Positions 54,641-64,000 of a stretch of DNA of 64,000 nucleotides are shown here, piece after piece. Under the pieces are notes generated by a model. The model saw only the letters and a list, made by a program, of their open reading frames with translations. It ran no database searches and was not told the origin of the DNA. Position 1 is the first letter of the stretch. Each line of letters opens with the position of its first letter. Source of the DNA: Meconema thalassinum. Taxonomy: Eukaryota; Arthropoda; Insecta; Orthoptera; Tettigoniidae. The translations under genes and the position numbers were made by a program. The stretch lies in the NCBI GenBank assembly GCA_946902985.2, contig OX336388.2, positions 118,769,894 to 118,833,893 of the forward strand, given 5' to 3'.

Positions 54641-57095
54641 TAGGACCAGAGGGCTGGGGCGGAAGAAATGAGGAAGAAAAGAGACTGTTGGACTTCTGCC
54701 AGAGGAACAGCCTGCTAGTTGGGAACTCCTGGTTTAAGAAAAGAGAGAGCCACACAATCACATGGTACAGTGATGACTTGACCAGGAAGTCGGTGGTCTA
54801 TATACTATATGGACTATATACTGTATGAGAAAGAACTAAATAAGAACATCACGGGCATCAAGGTTATACCATCGGAGAACCTGGATAGCGACCATCGATT
54901 GATGGTAATGAACCTGAGAGGGAGTAGGGAGAAGAAAGGGACTGAGAACCAGGAAAGACGTATAAGGATATGGAAACTGAAAGAAGGGGATAGAAGGGAC
55001 GAGTACCTCAAAATGGTAAAGGAAGGAATTCCAACAGATGAAGAAAGAGGGGTGGAAGAGGAATGGGATAGATTTAAGAAGACACTAGTAGGTGCAGCAG
55101 AAGCAGTATATGGGAGGACAAGTAGTAAGAAGAGGTGGAAGGAAACACCATGGTAGAATGAGAAGACAAAAGATATAGTAAGGGAAAAGAATAGAGCCTT
55201 TAGGAGGTGGTATCAAAATAGGACGGTAGAGACAAGGGAAAAGTACCAGAAAAGAAAGGAGGCGAAGAGAGTAGTGGCTGAGGAGAGAAGAAAGTGGATG
55301 GAAGAGTGGACAAAGATGAAGGAGGATAGTGAAGGTACAAAAAAGGTCCTGTATGGGATGGTAAAAAATAAGAGGCGGAAGGATCCTACGGATTATGTTA
55401 GAATGGTGAACAAAAGGGGACAAGAGATAGAAAATAGGGAAGAACTGAAGAAAATGTGGAAAAAATATTTTGAAGAACTTCTGAACCCAAATGGAAAAGA
55501 TGGTGAGGAGGAATAAATCGGGGAAGAGGAAGATGAACTGCAAACAGGAAAGGAGTTAACATGGAAAGAAGTGGAAGATGCAGTGAACAAGATGAAAGGA
55601 GGGAAGGCACCGGGTGTGGATTAGTTGAGTGTGGAGATGGTGAGAGCAGCAGGAGAGGTGGGGATACAGTGGTTGTACCGAGTGATGAGGACAGCATGGA
55701 AGGAAAGGAAGACCCCAGAGGACTGGAAAAAAGGAATAATTGTCCCGATCTTCAAGAAAGGTAGTAGAACAGATTGCAGAAACTATCGGGGAATAACACT
55801 GATGAGTCATTGTGCAAAGATCTTCGAGAAAGTTTTGGAAAAGAGAATTAGGACAAGGATAGAAGGAGGGATGAGGGAAGAACAACATGGCTTCAGAGCA
55901 GGAAGGTCCACAGTGGATTTGATTTTTGCTGTAAGGCAGTTACAAGAACAGCACTATGAGTATGGAACAGATCTACTGATGGCCTTCCTGGACATTGAGA
56001 AAGCATATGACAGTGTATGCAGAAACAAAGTATGGAAGTCCCTGGAGGATAGAGGAGTAGAGAAATGGACTATAAATAGGATAAAGGAGATGTACAAGGG
56101 AAGCGTGAGCTGTGTGAAAGTGGGAGGAGAGGGATCAGACTGGTTGGAACAGAGAAACGGCCTGAAACCAGGAAATGCACTGTCACCGTTACTTTTCATT
56201 GTGGTGATGGATGACATAATGACACGAGTGGCACAAGTAATTGGGGAAGGAAAGATGAAAGCAATTGTGTTAGCAGATGATTTGATGATTTGGGGAAACA
56301 AGGAGGAGGAGGTACAGGAACAGTTGGACGTGTGGGAAGGAATAATACAAGGATATGGGATGAAATTTAGCATAAATAAGAGTGAGATGGTGATCACAAC
56401 AAGGAAGAAGGAAAGAACCACAACGGGAATAACAATTGGTGGGGAACAGCTGATGAAAGTGGAGAGTTTCAAGTATCTGGGAAGCCTGATACAAGATAAT
56501 GGAAGAAACGATACAGAAATAAATGAGCGGGGGAGGCAGGCAGAAGCATTTCGGAGGAGTGTGAGAAGCATGTTATGGAGCAAGGATGTCCCTCAGTACA
56601 GCAAAAAGATCATATATCGGACGTACTATGTCCCTATCCTGACGTATGCCTCGGAGACCTGGGTTATGAAAGGAAGGGAGAAGAGCAAAATACAGGCCAG
56701 TGAGATGAGGTTCTTGAGAAGCAGTATTGGAGCTACAAAGATGGACAGAATAAGAAATGAGAGGACCAGAGAATTAATGAAGGAGGAACCATTACAAGAT
56801 GGTATAGAGAAATCTAGACTTAGATGGTATGGACATGAAAAACGAATGGAGGAGAAGAGGATACCCAGGAGAGTACACGAGACGAAGTGGGAAGGAAAGA
56901 GACCGAGAGGAAGACCGAGAGACAGGTGGCTGAAGGGGGTGGAAGAAAGCGTGAAGAGAGGAGAAGACTGGACAAGGGTGGAGGCGGAGAGATGGTGGGA
57001 AGACAGAAGACGTTGGAGAGGCTTGGGTTCCAAACAGACCCGGCCAGTGGCTGGAAACTGTGCAAGATGATGATGATGATGATGATGATGATTAT
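54641..57095 (+). pseudogene. RTE-like LINE copy 2, 5'-truncated
   Basis: It begins inside the endonuclease (LGPEGWGGRNEE, matching 34500 of copy 1) and reads in one frame to the stop at 57068-57070. Breaks: a small local duplication near 54797-54815, TAG at 55154-55156, TAA at 55514-55516 and TAG at 55622-55624. From 55625 onward 481 codons are open, covering RT (GITLMSHCAKI, FLDIEKAYDSV, GLKPGNALSPLLF, VLADDLMIWG) and the tail (RPRGRPRDRWLKGVEES). The stop codon is the first TGA of the (GAT)n tail at 57066-57095. Confidence 0.9.
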
Positions 57096-57109
57096 TATTA
57101 TAAAATGTC

Positions 57110-57318
57110 AGTTTGAAGAAATTCCTAGATCTGAGAAGACAAAAGAAGACCACATTGTGTACAAAAACTTATGAAAGCTACAAAATGTTGTAGGCTATAT
57201 ATTTTCATACTGAAAACTTTGTAAACTAAACATTGAATTGTAATTTGTCGCCAACAAGATAAAACTGTACGTTTCCTTTGTATATGAGTCCTTGGCTCGT
57301 TAAGGAATTAATAAAATG

Positions 57319-57364
<46 letters not shown>

Positions 57365-57365
57365 G
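57110..57365 (+). repeat. Possible LINE 3' UTR ending in (ATT)n
   Basis: A non-coding stretch with AATAAAATGC just before 48 bp of ATT repeats (57316-57364), the usual form of a LINE 3' end. It lies directly after RTE-like copy 2 and may belong to the CR1/Jockey-type fragment at 54281-54605 that this copy split. Confidence 0.45.
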
Positions 57366-57442
57366 AGGGATGTACAAAACTACGTCTTGAAATATGATGA
57401 TTGTTGTGGTATTTGTATATTCTTTGGTATTATCAAGCAGAT

Positions 57443-57540
57443 GTCGCCTCCGTAGCGTAGCGATCAGCATGGTTAGCTGCCGCCCCGGAGGTCCTGAGTT
57501 CGATTCCCGGCTCTGCCACGAAGTTTGAAAAGTGGTACTG
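57443..57540 (+). repeat. tRNA-derived SINE-2 head, truncated
   Basis: Plus-strand GTCGCCTCCGTAGCGTAGCG and GAGTTCGATTCCCGGC match the head of SINE-2. Similarity ends after AGTTTGAAAAGTGGTAC. Confidence 0.8.
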
Positions 57541-60500
57541 TACCCTTTTACCTACCAATACCTGTTGAATCCCTGGATAGCAGCTGGATCGTAGAACCTG
57601 AAAATTCCCCGGCTCTAAAGACCCCTCAAGTTCTACCAACAGACACAGGGATAATAGGGCCACTCGAATACCTAACAGGATGTATTAAGACTGACCAAGG
57701 CTCAGAGAAAGAAAAGACTAGCTCAAAACACAAGAATTCTTCAAGAGGAAGAAAGAATCTCAAAGGTGTGGTAAACCCTAAAATACCTAGCGATGGCCCC
57801 CTTAATACACCCTTCCATCACCTCTATAAAGCATCACGCAATAATTAAAACCAAGTAATAAAGTAGTTTATTGCAAGAATAAACAAGACAGAGAAAAGTA
57901 TCAATTTTGTCGATACCACGACCAATCAAAAAAATCTCATTGATAATACTGGATTGTCTTTCAAAAAAATTACCCATTATCCCAACTAACTTTTAGTTGA
58001 TTAAAATATAAGGCATATTAATAATAATAATGATCAATCCCATAGGATAAGCATTTACAAAAGAAAAATATTATAAGACTTGAATACATTAAATTCATTT
58101 CGGTTCCTTAACTGAAATAACATCTTATACAAAAATATCCTGATTAAAACTAATAATCCTACACGACATCTTCAGTAACATTATATGTTCTTGTTATTAA
58201 ACGAAGAAATTCATATGGCCTATTTACAGAATATAATTTACACAAAATTCCAGAATAGTTTCAATTATTCCCTTCCCACTGACTTAATGTCACGACATTC
58301 ATTTCTGCTTAAAATTGTTTCATTTCTAGTTTTAGGGTATTTCTGCCGAACAGTTAAGTTAAGCAAAAATTAATCATAGATCCAGCATTAAATAGTTATC
58401 GGTTTCCTTGTTAAACATACATCCTATGGCAAAATCGTTATATTAATTTTACTGGAAATATAGAACCGGATATCCACTCAAGATTCTCAATAATACTGCT
58501 CAGAAAAATATTAATCTTCACACAGGCATTTTCACGATAACAGCAATAAAGTCATCTATGACCAAATATTAACCATACTAGGTTAAAAACAACACCTCTC
58601 TGGGTTAAAACCCCATTCAATCTAATCCTGATTGGCACACCTGGCTCAATCCTCAACAAGAAAAATTTGCTTTACAAAGCACTGTATCAATATACTTAAA
58701 CACAAAGGCAATATTCATAATACATGCCTCTCTAAAGTCAAACATGCACCTATAATAGGAGCCTTACTGTTATAAATCCACAATTATGAAAATCAGCTGT
58801 TTATAGTAAAATCCTGAACTCATGTGCAAAAAAAAATAATATGATTCTGTAACAGATTACCAACAAAGCCCAGTGGATTCCAGAAATACTCCACCTATCT
58901 TTAAAAACTTGCCTTACATTGATGTATTACATTATCCATAATTCTTAAACGCATGACTTATAGTAAGTCGTCCCTGGGATTATCCTCGCAAATTTGGATG
59001 TCGTTCACATACCCTCTTAATAGAGAAAAACGATTGCACCAAAGGCAATGATATCAATTTAATCCAGTGTTAACTTCATAAGAAAAGAAAAGTATAACAC
59101 TCCCCAACCACACAAACTGAGGTTGTAAAAGCGATTTATAAAAAATAAATTCAATCTCAAAATAAGATCTTCCCTGAATTTCCCGAACGCGAAAATGTCG
59201 ATGGATTAGTCCTACAGCATGGATCTAGGTTAGCAACAAAGGCTAAGCGACTAATGACCCATTAGGCAATCCATTTCGAAAATCACGCTCAGAAAATACA
59301 AGTTAAATCTGTTAATAAACTGCAGAAAAAAATAGTCAAAGGACTCGAAGTAACATTCAGAATAACAGGATCCGAAAACTTCCTAATATCGTAATAAGAA
59401 TACGGAAAGGAAAATTCTCCTCAAAGAATACGATGATCCACACGAAAGTGCTTAAAGAACAATACACTAGAATATGAAAAGCTCAATCAGAGTTCCCAAA
59501 AGAAAATTGTGTTACTAAAATGTTCTTACACAGAAAAAAACTGTAGATATTCTTCCTACATTTATTTCTCGACAAATAAGAATGAGCATATCAGTTTAAA
59601 TACTGTAAAATACTACTGAAATTTTTAATTTATCCATCAAAATACACAAAGGATGCACTCATTTTTATGAGTCAAAATCCTGGCATCATAGAAGGTCAGC
59701 TACGAAAAAAAACATCGAACCTGCACTTTCTACTCAACCATTTAATCTACAAAATCAAACATGGCAAAGTGTGGTAGTTCAAAATGTCCACGCTACGCTA
59801 CTGTAACAAGTTGAAGTGATCTGTACCTTTGGCGAATCTAGATGAGGAAAAAAAGGATATCGTTGGCCATACTAAGCTCCAGACCAACAGAACACATGCT
59901 GGACTCCAACTGGGTTTCCAGAGAACGAACCAAAGTCCTCATAGGCTCGAACAACACCCGGTCGGTCGAAATAGTCCCAACATATCCTGGCGATATCTTC
60001 CCACACATATTCGAATACCGATGGACGGACCGCACACAGTTTATCAACTCGTCACGAAGCGAGGGTGAACTCGAACAGCCGCTAAATAGTTCCAATATAT
60101 GAACGCGAATGTGAGCAAGTTCACAAGGGTCCACGCGGCCCCTTGCATCACGAGAGTCGCTTGCACACTTCATGCTAAATGAAAGTTGCTGCCAACATGT
60201 CCCCGCTACACCTTGCTAATGCAGTATTCTTATATCAATCTAGCCTACCATCGTAATGGATATAAGCTTCATAGTGTTCCTTCCCTCTGACACCTTGCTT
60301 GAGAATGTGCTTTTTTTCAAAGAAGTATAGCCACTGTGAAGAGTCTGAATCAAGTCTAGGCTGCATTTCCACGAAGGTTTATATGCAGAGTTTTATGACA
60401 CATTACGGCCGAACTGGCGGTCGGGATTATGAAAGTATTCTTCCGCATGGCTCGTTAGTTGCTGTAGATACACGGTCGCAAAGATAAACTATTACATGTT

Positions 60501-61135
60501 TAAGACCATGTCTGAACCCTATTAAACACGTGTCTACTTCACGTAGAATACTGAACGAACTAGCGTATACACTTCAGCACGGTCACACGTTTTTAAAACT
60601 TCCGTTAGCTGGCGACTTCACTTTCACTATTTCCAGGCTCAAACCTGTACGCTGTCGGTTTCTCTACTCATTGCTCTCTGCACGAGGTCGCCTTGGCCTC
60701 ACATCCGCTCCCCCACTCCTCTATACGTCACGACTCGATATGAAATATATCGCAGTCGAAACGTAATCAGCAGTGAGTTAACAGATCATCTTCTGTTCTT
60801 CATACTTTCTTAATAATAGCTTTCTGCCATGGAAATATACATATAGACGTATGTAACTGCTTACATATAGCGCTAAATATACTTTAATTTGTATTAATCA
60901 CTCTCAGATGAATCGATCGATATAGTGTTAGACACAGTCAACATGGTTATTATCGACGACCTTCGGGTTTCTCGTCGGAAACACGAGCTCTGCCGATCTC
61001 TTTCTTGATAGCATGACTTTTGCTCGCTGTAGACCAGCTGTAATTATAGACTTCAGAGGCTAGTTAGAAAGTTACAGGGTGTTCCCAAAATACTGTAACC
61101 ATGTCTGTACTTAAGACCTTTATGAATAATGGTGC
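57541..61135. other. Unassigned 3.6 kb, possibly including LTR of the Gypsy element
   Basis: AT-rich to about 59800, then more balanced. A 111-codon open frame on minus (59838-60173) and overlapping plus frames show no known domain. Because the Gypsy pol ends at 61242 on the minus strand, its 3' LTR should begin just left of 61136 and extend into this stretch. The other end cannot be set without the second LTR. Confidence 0.4.
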
Positions 61136-61146
61136 ATTTTCCCTTT
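61136..61146 (-). other. Candidate polypurine tract of the Gypsy element
   Basis: The minus strand reads CAAAGGGAAAATGC about 95 bp after the integrase stop, a purine run directly followed by TG, as expected at a 3' LTR boundary. Without a second LTR this remains a guess. Confidence 0.4.
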
Positions 61147-61241
61147 GATACCTTAAATAAAAGTCTCCTCAACTTTTATTTACACCATTCCAGGTAATCT
61201 CGTCATATGTAGCATTATTCAGTCAACACTCAGACTATCTT

Positions 61242-62924
61242 CTACACATATCTTTTCAGGATATTTGCATTGAAACGACCTATCATTTCTCTTCCATTTA
61301 GGCTTACTACCTCATAACAATTATTTCCGAACGACCTAGCGATTTTATAGGGTCCGTGGAAGACATAGGAAAACTTGGTGAATTGCTTCTTAGCCACATC
61401 GGCTTTCGTCGGTTTCTTGACGAGAATCATCTCGTCTACTCTCATCGGTGGCCGATATCTTTTATTTCTGATTCGTTTATGCCGCTTCTCGGCTGCATCC
61501 ATCAAGCTTTCTCTAGCTGAATTTATTCTTTCTTGGACTGTAGGCTCCCCGTCCTTAGGTAGAAATCTCACGATCTCTGTCCAGGCTCTTTCTGGCCTCT
61601 TATTATGGTGAACAACCATATGTATGTCTGATAAGCTCTCATGGAATGTGGAATTCATGCATCTTTCCATGAGTGGGATGAACTTGACCCAGCTCGCATG
61701 ATCCTCAGGACAGTAAATTCTCGCGAACTTGCTAATTTCTGCCATAACACGTTCCGAGACGTTAGATTCCGGATATCTAACGCTAGAAAACACGTGCTTG
61801 ACACCAAGCCTAATCATGGAATTCTCAAATTCCATCGAAGTGAATTGAGCTCCGTGATCCGATAGGAGAGTTACAGGTTTTCCCGCCTTAGAAAACACAC
61901 TGTTTTCAAGACGGCTAAGGACTTGGGCTGTAGTGGCCCTCTGCATAGGATCGAGGGTCACGTATTTTGAGAATGCATCGATTGTGACTAGGAGAAACTG
62001 GTTTCCCCTAGCCCCCTTCGGGCAAGGACCGAAGATATCGCAAGCCATTAGCTCTCTCGGCCTTTCTGGAATAATGGCTCGAGGTCTCTCTTTTGATAAC
62101 GCCGACGGGTGTTTCCCTCGTTGGCACTCCTGGCATGATCTGATAATGGCTGCTATAGTGCCCCGCATCTTGGTCCAGGTGAATGTCTCCAATAACGTTC
62201 TGAACGTTTTGTCGACACCCCCATGGCCAATGGTGCAGTGAGCTAACCACACCAACCCATTTATCAGTTTAGGAGGGACTACAATTCTAATTTTCGTCCT
62301 CTCTCGGTCAATGTATTTACAAACGACGTCATCACACACCAGGAATTTCTCAGATCGCTTCCTAGTCTGCTCGTAGTCAAGATCGGTATGGTCCATTGCA
62401 CCTCTCAAAAACCTGTACATATGTCTAGTTGGGGTGTGTCTCTTCTGTGACACCGCTATCTTCTTTAGCTTCTCCAGGGTGAGTTCGTGTTCCCTCTCCA
62501 ACTCTACAGTGTTAATCTCGATCTTACTAACTGGATTTCTTGAGAGTGCATCCACGAGCAGATTATCCTTTCCAGGCTGATGCACGATGGTGGCATTGAA
62601 CTGCTGGAGAAACAATGTCCACCTCGTCAATCTATCACTGGAAAGTTCAGTTTGCATCATAAACTGAAGCGCTCTATGATCCGTGATAATGACCACTCGA
62701 TGTCCTATCAGAAGTTTCTTCCACTTTTGAAGAGCAGATATGAATGCCAAAGCTTCGAGCTCAGAGGTGAAATAATTCTTTTCGTGTTCCTGCAGCTTTC
62801 TGCTGTAGAAGTCCAAGTAGTGCTTCCTCCCCTCCTCATCCTTTTGATAGAGGACAGCACTAATACCAATTTTTGAAGCATCAGACTCGATGTAAAATAT
62901 CCGATCAAACTCAGGATATTCCAG
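61242..62924 (-). pseudogene. Ty3/Gypsy RNase H and integrase
   Basis: On the minus strand, after the stop at 62925-62927, the same frame continues without interruption to 61242. RNase H: FYIESDASKIGISAVLYQKD, YFTSELEALAF, ITDHRALQF, DALSRNP. Integrase: HHCC finger (HCTIGHGGVDKTF, CQECQRGKH), then core D in ACDIFGP, D in LLSDHGAQF, and SNVSERV for the E. The C-terminal part has RVDEMILVKKP and FHGPYKIARSFG, a GPY/F-type module. Placement of integrase after RNase H with this finger is diagnostic for Ty3/Gypsy. The domain is complete although the polyprotein upstream is broken. Confidence 0.9.
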
Positions 62925-63670
62925 CTAAACACAATTTTGGAGCATGAGCTTGGCCTCTTCAAATGCCCTATTCGTATCCTCTGTCCATTTCCATTTATTA
63001 TTTTTCTTTAATGCCTCATACAAAGGGGCCATACTAGTTGAGTATCCCGGACAGTGGCTACTCAAGAACTGGCACATACCCAGAAACTCACGGAGCTGCT
63101 TTACTTTTGCGGGACGAGGGAATCTTGAAATGGCGTCAATCTTCTTCAAGTTTGGGTGATACCCAAACTGATCAATAGTATGGCCTAGGAACTTGATAGA
63201 TTCATGCATGAATTGACACTTATGCATGTTGACCTTAATATTGGCCTCTCTTAAATTCTCGAATAGCTGTTTCAAGTGCACAAGATGTTCTTGGACATTA
63301 GTTGAAGAAATTATCAAGTCATCGATATAGCAAATAACGTTACGTTTCACGCTTTCCGTTAATTTGCTATCTAGAGCTCTGATCAAGGCCGGACCGCTAT
63401 TCACCATTCCAAAAGGAAGGCGACAGAAAACATACGTGGTCTGATCGAATAAGAATCCGGTGTATTGCCGGCTATCTTCCTCCAGCTCTACTTGATAGAA
63501 GGAAGCGGTTAGGTCTAGGACGCTGAAACATGCTTTACCTTTGAACTTTTTTCAAAAGTTCTCTAATTTTTGGTGGACGGTCAGTTTCTAACATAATTCT
63601 CGTGTTGATCTTCCTGGCGTCTAAACAAAGCCTCAGTTGTCCGTTCGCTTTCTTTACCACAGTTATCGGA
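62925..63670 (-). pseudogene. Ty3/Gypsy reverse transcriptase, broken
   Basis: Motifs on minus: NPITVVKKANGQLRLC (about 63620-63670), FSVLDLTASFYQVELEED (about 63490-63540), FCRLPFGMVNSGPA, the catalytic YIDD in CYIDDLIISS (about 63320-63345), KFLGHTID and PLYEALKKNNKW. A frame change lies in a T/A run near 63545-63555 and a TAG stop at 62925-62927 separates RT from RNase H. Confidence 0.88.
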
Positions 63671-63671
63671 T

Positions 63672-64000
63672 TCAAATACGAACAAGCCTGTTTTTTATTA
63701 TACCATCTCTCTCCATTTTATCTATGATCTCCTTGACCTCATCATGGTATTTTTCTGGGATAGGATAAAGCTTGGCTTGGTAAGGGGATTCATCTATTAG
63801 CCTAATCTGGTACTTGAAGTCTCTAATCAAGCCAGGTTTATCACCGAAGATGTCCGCAAATTGACAAATCAAGTCGTCAAATTCTTCTTTCACGTTTTTA
63901 AATCCCTCGGCTTTCAAGGTATATTGTTCCCTCACTTGCTCAGTTTCTTCAACTACGTGATCCAGGATTTCCATTCTAGGGATATCTCTATTAATTTCGT
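63672..64000 (-). pseudogene. Ty3/Gypsy pol N-terminal part, cut by window edge
   Basis: The open frame encodes a linker (FDDLICQFADIFGDKPGL), LIDESPYQAKLYPIPEKYH and IIDKMERDGIIKN, the standard lead-in to Gypsy RT. A frame change near 63690 disconnects it from NPITVV. Gag, protease and the 5' LTR would lie right of 64000. Confidence 0.82.

Overview
The window reads as nuclear DNA of an arthropod, most likely an insect with a large, transposon-rich genome. The evidence is the repertoire of mobile elements (BEL/Pao and Ty3/Gypsy retrotransposons, RTE-like and other LINEs, several tRNA-derived SINE families, hAT and mariner DNA transposons, a Helitron-like element), many trinucleotide microsatellites, and two spliced exons of a prophenoloxidase gene, the arthropod melanisation enzyme. 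There is no bacterial operon structure, CRISPR array or rRNA. A species cannot be named; the repeat mix recalls orthopteroid insects, which is only an impression.

Layout. 1-2258: decayed hAT transposon cut by the left edge. 4858-17058: complete but dead BEL/Pao element with exceptionally long LTRs (2.9 kb), tRNA-Phe primer site, 5-bp target duplication and a LINE fragment inside its 3' LTR. 17210-25560: tandem repeats, a 1.5-kb inverted-end repeat interrupted by a second insertion, and two copies of a repeat carrying a 29-bp minisatellite. 25694-29640: a LINE relic split by a SINE, itself split by a 3-kb block of duplicated units and further SINEs. 29730-33857: nested inverted-repeat elements, one holding a hAT that holds a SINE. 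33971-44720: RTE-like LINE split by a young BEL/Pao element (36532-44304, LTRs identical as far as read by eye). 44809-46488: SINE lodged at the 5' end of a Helitron-like element. 46870-51735: LINE relics, a 194-bp palindromic MITE, two internally deleted mariners and a SINE. 53258-57365: SINE, LINE tails and a second RTE-like copy. 61136-64000: minus-strand Ty3/Gypsy pol running off the right edge.

The only convincing host gene is a prophenoloxidase on the minus strand: exon 1 at 53017-53133 with the start codon, exon 2 at 46590-46785, both with consensus splice sites and matching phase. Intron 1 is 6.2 kb and consists largely of mobile elements. No third exon was found to the left, so intron 2 may exceed 46 kb, in which case most of this window is one intron colonised by nested transposons.

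I found no clearly new functional system. The strongest leads are the prophenoloxidase gene buried in repeats, the young BEL/Pao element whose only breaks are single-base changes in T runs, the 2.9-kb BEL LTRs, and several insertion stacks whose order can be read from target-site duplications. All boundaries were read by eye, without alignment software.
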